From: Candidatus Bathyarchaeota archaeon
GTDB lineage: Archaea > Thermoproteota > Bathyarchaeia > TCS64
Direction of reading: 5' to 3'
Assembly (NCBI GenBank): GCA_014730055.1
Contig: WJIV01000016.1
Coordinates: 1 to 5,974 of the forward strand
DNA: 5,974 nucleotides
Below the pieces are notes generated by a model that did no database searches, was not told the DNA's origin, and worked only from the letters and a program-made list of their open reading frames with translations. Both the position numbers and the translations under genes were made by a program. How positions within the stretch are numbered: position 1 is the stretch's first letter; every line of letters begins with the position of its first letter. Shown here one piece after another: positions 4,751-5,974 of this stretch.

Positions 4751-5137
4751 CTAGACTACAAGGTCTTTCTCTAGTATCTCGGCGAATATGTTCAGGGCTA
4801 TCTCAACGTCAACTGTTCTCCGGGGTACTATCTCATCGTATACGATGCAGAATGATTTCACTTTCGGGTTTGGGTAATACGCCAGGATGCCCCCTGGGTG
4901 CTTGTTCGTCAGGAAGAGGTTCTCATCCATCCGTGATGTGGTGTTCTCGAAGGGAACGTCATCCCTTGCCGGGAAGTCCTCAAAGTAAACCTCCGAGCCA
5001 GCGTATTGTGCATGCAGGACCCTTGCAGTTACGGGCAAAGCCTCCTTTATCGCCTTGCAGGTCTCAGGGGCCTTGTCTTCTAGCAGTCTGGCTGTGATTT
5101 CCCCTCCTTTCTCAAACTGTATCTTTAGGTAATCCAT
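4751..5137 (-). CDS. Cyclophilin-like (TM1367/DUF3830-type) protein
   Basis: This 128-residue protein resembles the small cyclophilin-like beta-barrel family found across archaea and some bacteria. Visible landmarks are KIQFEKGGEITARLLEDKAPETC (spread over residues 5-27; the LLEDKAPxTC part is the family's hallmark), then AIKEALP (29-35), HAQYAGSEVYF (42-52), and GGILAYYPNPK (82-92), followed by FCIVY (96-100). A helical tail (108-127) rich in acidic residues follows. The family has the cyclophilin fold but usually lacks the catalytic residues of prolyl isomerases, so enzymatic activity should not be assumed; its role is unknown. The ATG at 5137 has TATA-like DNA 26 bp upstream. It is cytosolic, with no signal peptide. 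It is transcribed away from the GNAT gene and towards the 4349 gene. It is probably chromosomal background rather than part of the peptide locus. Confidence 0.85.
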   Translation of the reverse strand: MDYLKIQFEKGGEITARLLEDKAPETCKAIKEALPVTARVLHAQYAGSEVYFEDFPARDDVPFENTTSRMDENLFLTNKHPGGILAYYPNPKVKSFCIVYDEIVPRRTVDVEIALNIFAEILEKDLVV

Positions 5138-5156
5138 ACCTCATAGACCTCCCTCA

Positions 5157-5168
5157 GGTATTTAATTC
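5157..5168 (-). promoter_or_regulatory. TATA box of the cyclophilin-like gene
   Basis: Read on the minus strand this is GAATTAAATACC, centred 26 bp before the ATG at 5137, which predicts a leaderless transcript. A GGAGGT sequence also lies about 10 bases before the ATG, and would be only partly inside any leader. Confidence 0.5.
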
Positions 5169-5255
5169 TACTAGCAGGCAGGAAAATGGCCTCATTATCT
5201 ATAAGGAACTTTTACTCCTTGGTGGATCTGTTGGCACCTCAGCGACTTTATGAGC

Positions 5256-5280
5256 AGAGTCACTCGTTCCCTTTGACTCT
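5256..5280. repeat. 7-bp inverted repeat with 11-base loop
   Basis: AGAGTCA (5256-5262) and TGACTCT (5274-5280) are perfect complements. Weaker inverted repeats lie just before it: AAGGA/TCCTT (5204-5220) and GGTG/CACC (5221-5238). Together they could form a small structured RNA or an operator. Confidence 0.4.
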
Positions 5281-5355
5281 TTAATATATTCAGTTATATT
5301 CTGATTATCTAACCTCGGAGAATCTGCTATTAAGGCCTATTTAATTCCTTTAGGC

Positions 5356-5373
5356 TTATCCTTGAATTACAGT
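5356..5373. repeat. Copy B of the 17/18-bp repeated motif
   Basis: TTATCCTTGAATTACAGT repeats the element at 4327-4343 with one inserted T, in the same orientation. It lies just upstream of the isolated TATA box at 5381. Confidence 0.4.
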
Positions 5374-5380
5374 CCAGTGC

Positions 5381-5388
5381 TTTTATAC
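5381..5388 (+). promoter_or_regulatory. Isolated TATA box with no downstream gene
   Basis: TTTTATAC preceded by AGTGC resembles the element at 4227-4235 and predicts a transcript from about 5410. The nearest gene starts at 5513 and has its own closer box. A T-run at 5466-5470 could end a short RNA of about 60 nt. Confidence 0.3.
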
Positions 5389-5481
5389 ACTATCCTCTAT
5401 GTACAGCCAACACTACAAATATCAAGTAGTAGACCCTGTAAGAGTGGGAAGGTCGTGATAATTTCTTTTTGTCATAAGACT

Positions 5482-5496
5482 CATATTCTTATAATA
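5482..5496 (+). promoter_or_regulatory. TATA region of the GNAT gene
   Basis: The stretch CATATTCTTATAATA lies 17-31 bp before the ATG at 5513 and contains two overlapping TATA-like sequences at about -26 and -21. It predicts a leaderless transcript. Confidence 0.45.
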
Positions 5497-5512
5497 TTGA
5501 GTTTAGTATTGA

Positions 5513-5974
5513 ATGCGAAAAACTTGGCGACAATCTCTTGAGGATTTAGAGTTCAAGAATTTTGAGGAAATTACTGAATTTGATGCTAAGCTTGGGGACT
5601 TTTTGGGTAGCTTGGATGAAGAACTCGTGCACTGGCGGGGCTATGAGAAGGTAAATGGGAAAATAAGGGTTAACTATCCAATGATAGGATACGCCTGTAT
5701 GGACAACGGTAAGATCATTGCGATCTCCTACTACGTGACTCCTAGAATAATGGGCCCAAGGTGGCTCTATGACTTGATTTTCCGCCCGAGAGGTTATGAG
5801 AGCGGTGTGGTGGTGAAGAAAGAGTACCACAGACGTGGAATAGCCAGCCACCTGAATCAGTTAAAGATGGGGCTCCTCCGGGAAAGGGGCGTGAAGCAGT
5901 TCTGGTACAGAATCGACCTCGATAATGATCCCTCTCTCCGTTTCGCCGAGAATCTGGGTAGAAATGTATGGAAG
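5513..5974 (+). CDS. GNAT family N-acetyltransferase, C-terminus cut by window edge
   Basis: The frame is open from the ATG at 5513 to the right edge (154 residues visible). A stop codon lies directly before the ATG, so the start is fixed. Residues 99-127 form the acetyl-CoA motif A: GVVVKKEYHRRGIASHL (strand, pyrophosphate loop 106-111, helix). They are followed by FWYRIDLDNDPSLRFAENLG (130-149), the usual motif B where an Asn near the strand end precedes the 'yeklGF' helix. Position 106 is His where the consensus loop has Gln or Arg. GNAT enzymes transfer acetyl groups from acetyl-CoA to amines of small molecules, peptides or proteins. The N-terminal part has a basic start, an acidic helix (about 9-36) and a beta-rich stretch (57-76). 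The substrate cannot be predicted. It is separated from the peptide locus by the cyclophilin-like gene and is probably independent. Confidence 0.85.
   Translation, partial: MRKTWRQSLEDLEFKNFEEITEFDAKLGDFLGSLDEELVHWRGYEKVNGKIRVNYPMIGYACMDNGKIIAISYYVTPRIMGPRWLYDLIFRPRGYESGVVVKKEYHRRGIASHLNQLKMGLLRERGVKQFWYRIDLDNDPSLRFAENLGRNVWK

Larger units (their letters stand above)
5138..5512. other. 375-bp divergent intergenic region, no convincing gene
   Basis: No frame longer than about 20 codons with gene-like features is seen on either strand. The region holds promoters for both flanking genes, three nearby inverted repeats (5204-5280), the second copy of an 18-bp motif (5356-5373), and an isolated TATA box (5381-5388) followed about 80 bp later by a T-run. 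No tRNA, C/D-box pair or CRISPR repeat could be found by eye. Confidence 0.6.

Noticed and set aside
5399..5461. C/D-box small RNA or 19-residue peptide
   Set aside because: A C-box-like GTGATAA is present but no D box pairs with it; the short frame begins upstream of the predicted transcript start and has no gene-like feature.

Overview
The window reads as archaeal DNA, most likely from a Sulfolobales-type thermoacidophile; a Metallosphaera- or Acidianus-like genome would fit. This is inferred from four things: TATA-like boxes placed about 26-30 bp before start codons (leaderless transcription), heavy use of AGG/AGA and ATA codons, terminators made of T-runs, and an archaeal-style cyclophilin-like protein. 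Base composition is mid-range and no species can be named from the sequence alone.

Layout, left to right. Positions 1-801 hold a minus-strand operon: a PqqD-like peptide-binding protein followed by a nucleotidyltransferase that runs off the left edge. Divergent from it, 892-2788 is a tight plus-strand pair: an HPr-kinase-like P-loop protein and a GT2 glycosyltransferase, separated by 1 bp. Next comes a convergent minus-strand GT4-type glycosyltransferase (2867-4003). Divergent from that is a 37-codon gene (4048-4161) whose peptide looks like a RiPP precursor. It has a KxxYxxPxI-type leader motif and a short C-terminal segment. A promoter-rich gap leads to an 88-residue acidic orphan protein (4349-4615). 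This converges, across a hairpin/T-run terminator candidate, on a cyclophilin-like protein (4751-5137, minus). A 375-bp gap with several hairpins and an orphan promoter precedes a GNAT acetyltransferase (5513-edge), cut by the right edge.

The main point is the association of a short leader-bearing peptide gene, a PqqD-family leader-binding protein, an HPr-kinase-like enzyme, a nucleotidyltransferase of the NTP_transf_5 type and two glycosyltransferases. In bacteria, the set PqqD (B1), HPr-kinase-like and nucleotidyltransferase accompanies lasso-peptide cyclase and protease genes. Here neither an asparagine-synthetase-like cyclase nor a transglutaminase-like protease is visible, although the left operon is cut by the window edge. 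The peptide has no convincing lasso core, and its end (GLE..Y) also recalls PqqA. The working interpretation is an archaeal RiPP-like or peptide-tailoring locus in which the PqqD protein presents the peptide to a kinase, nucleotidyltransferase and/or glycosyltransferases. This is inference. The conservative alternative is a surface-glycan locus with a small peptide gene beside it.
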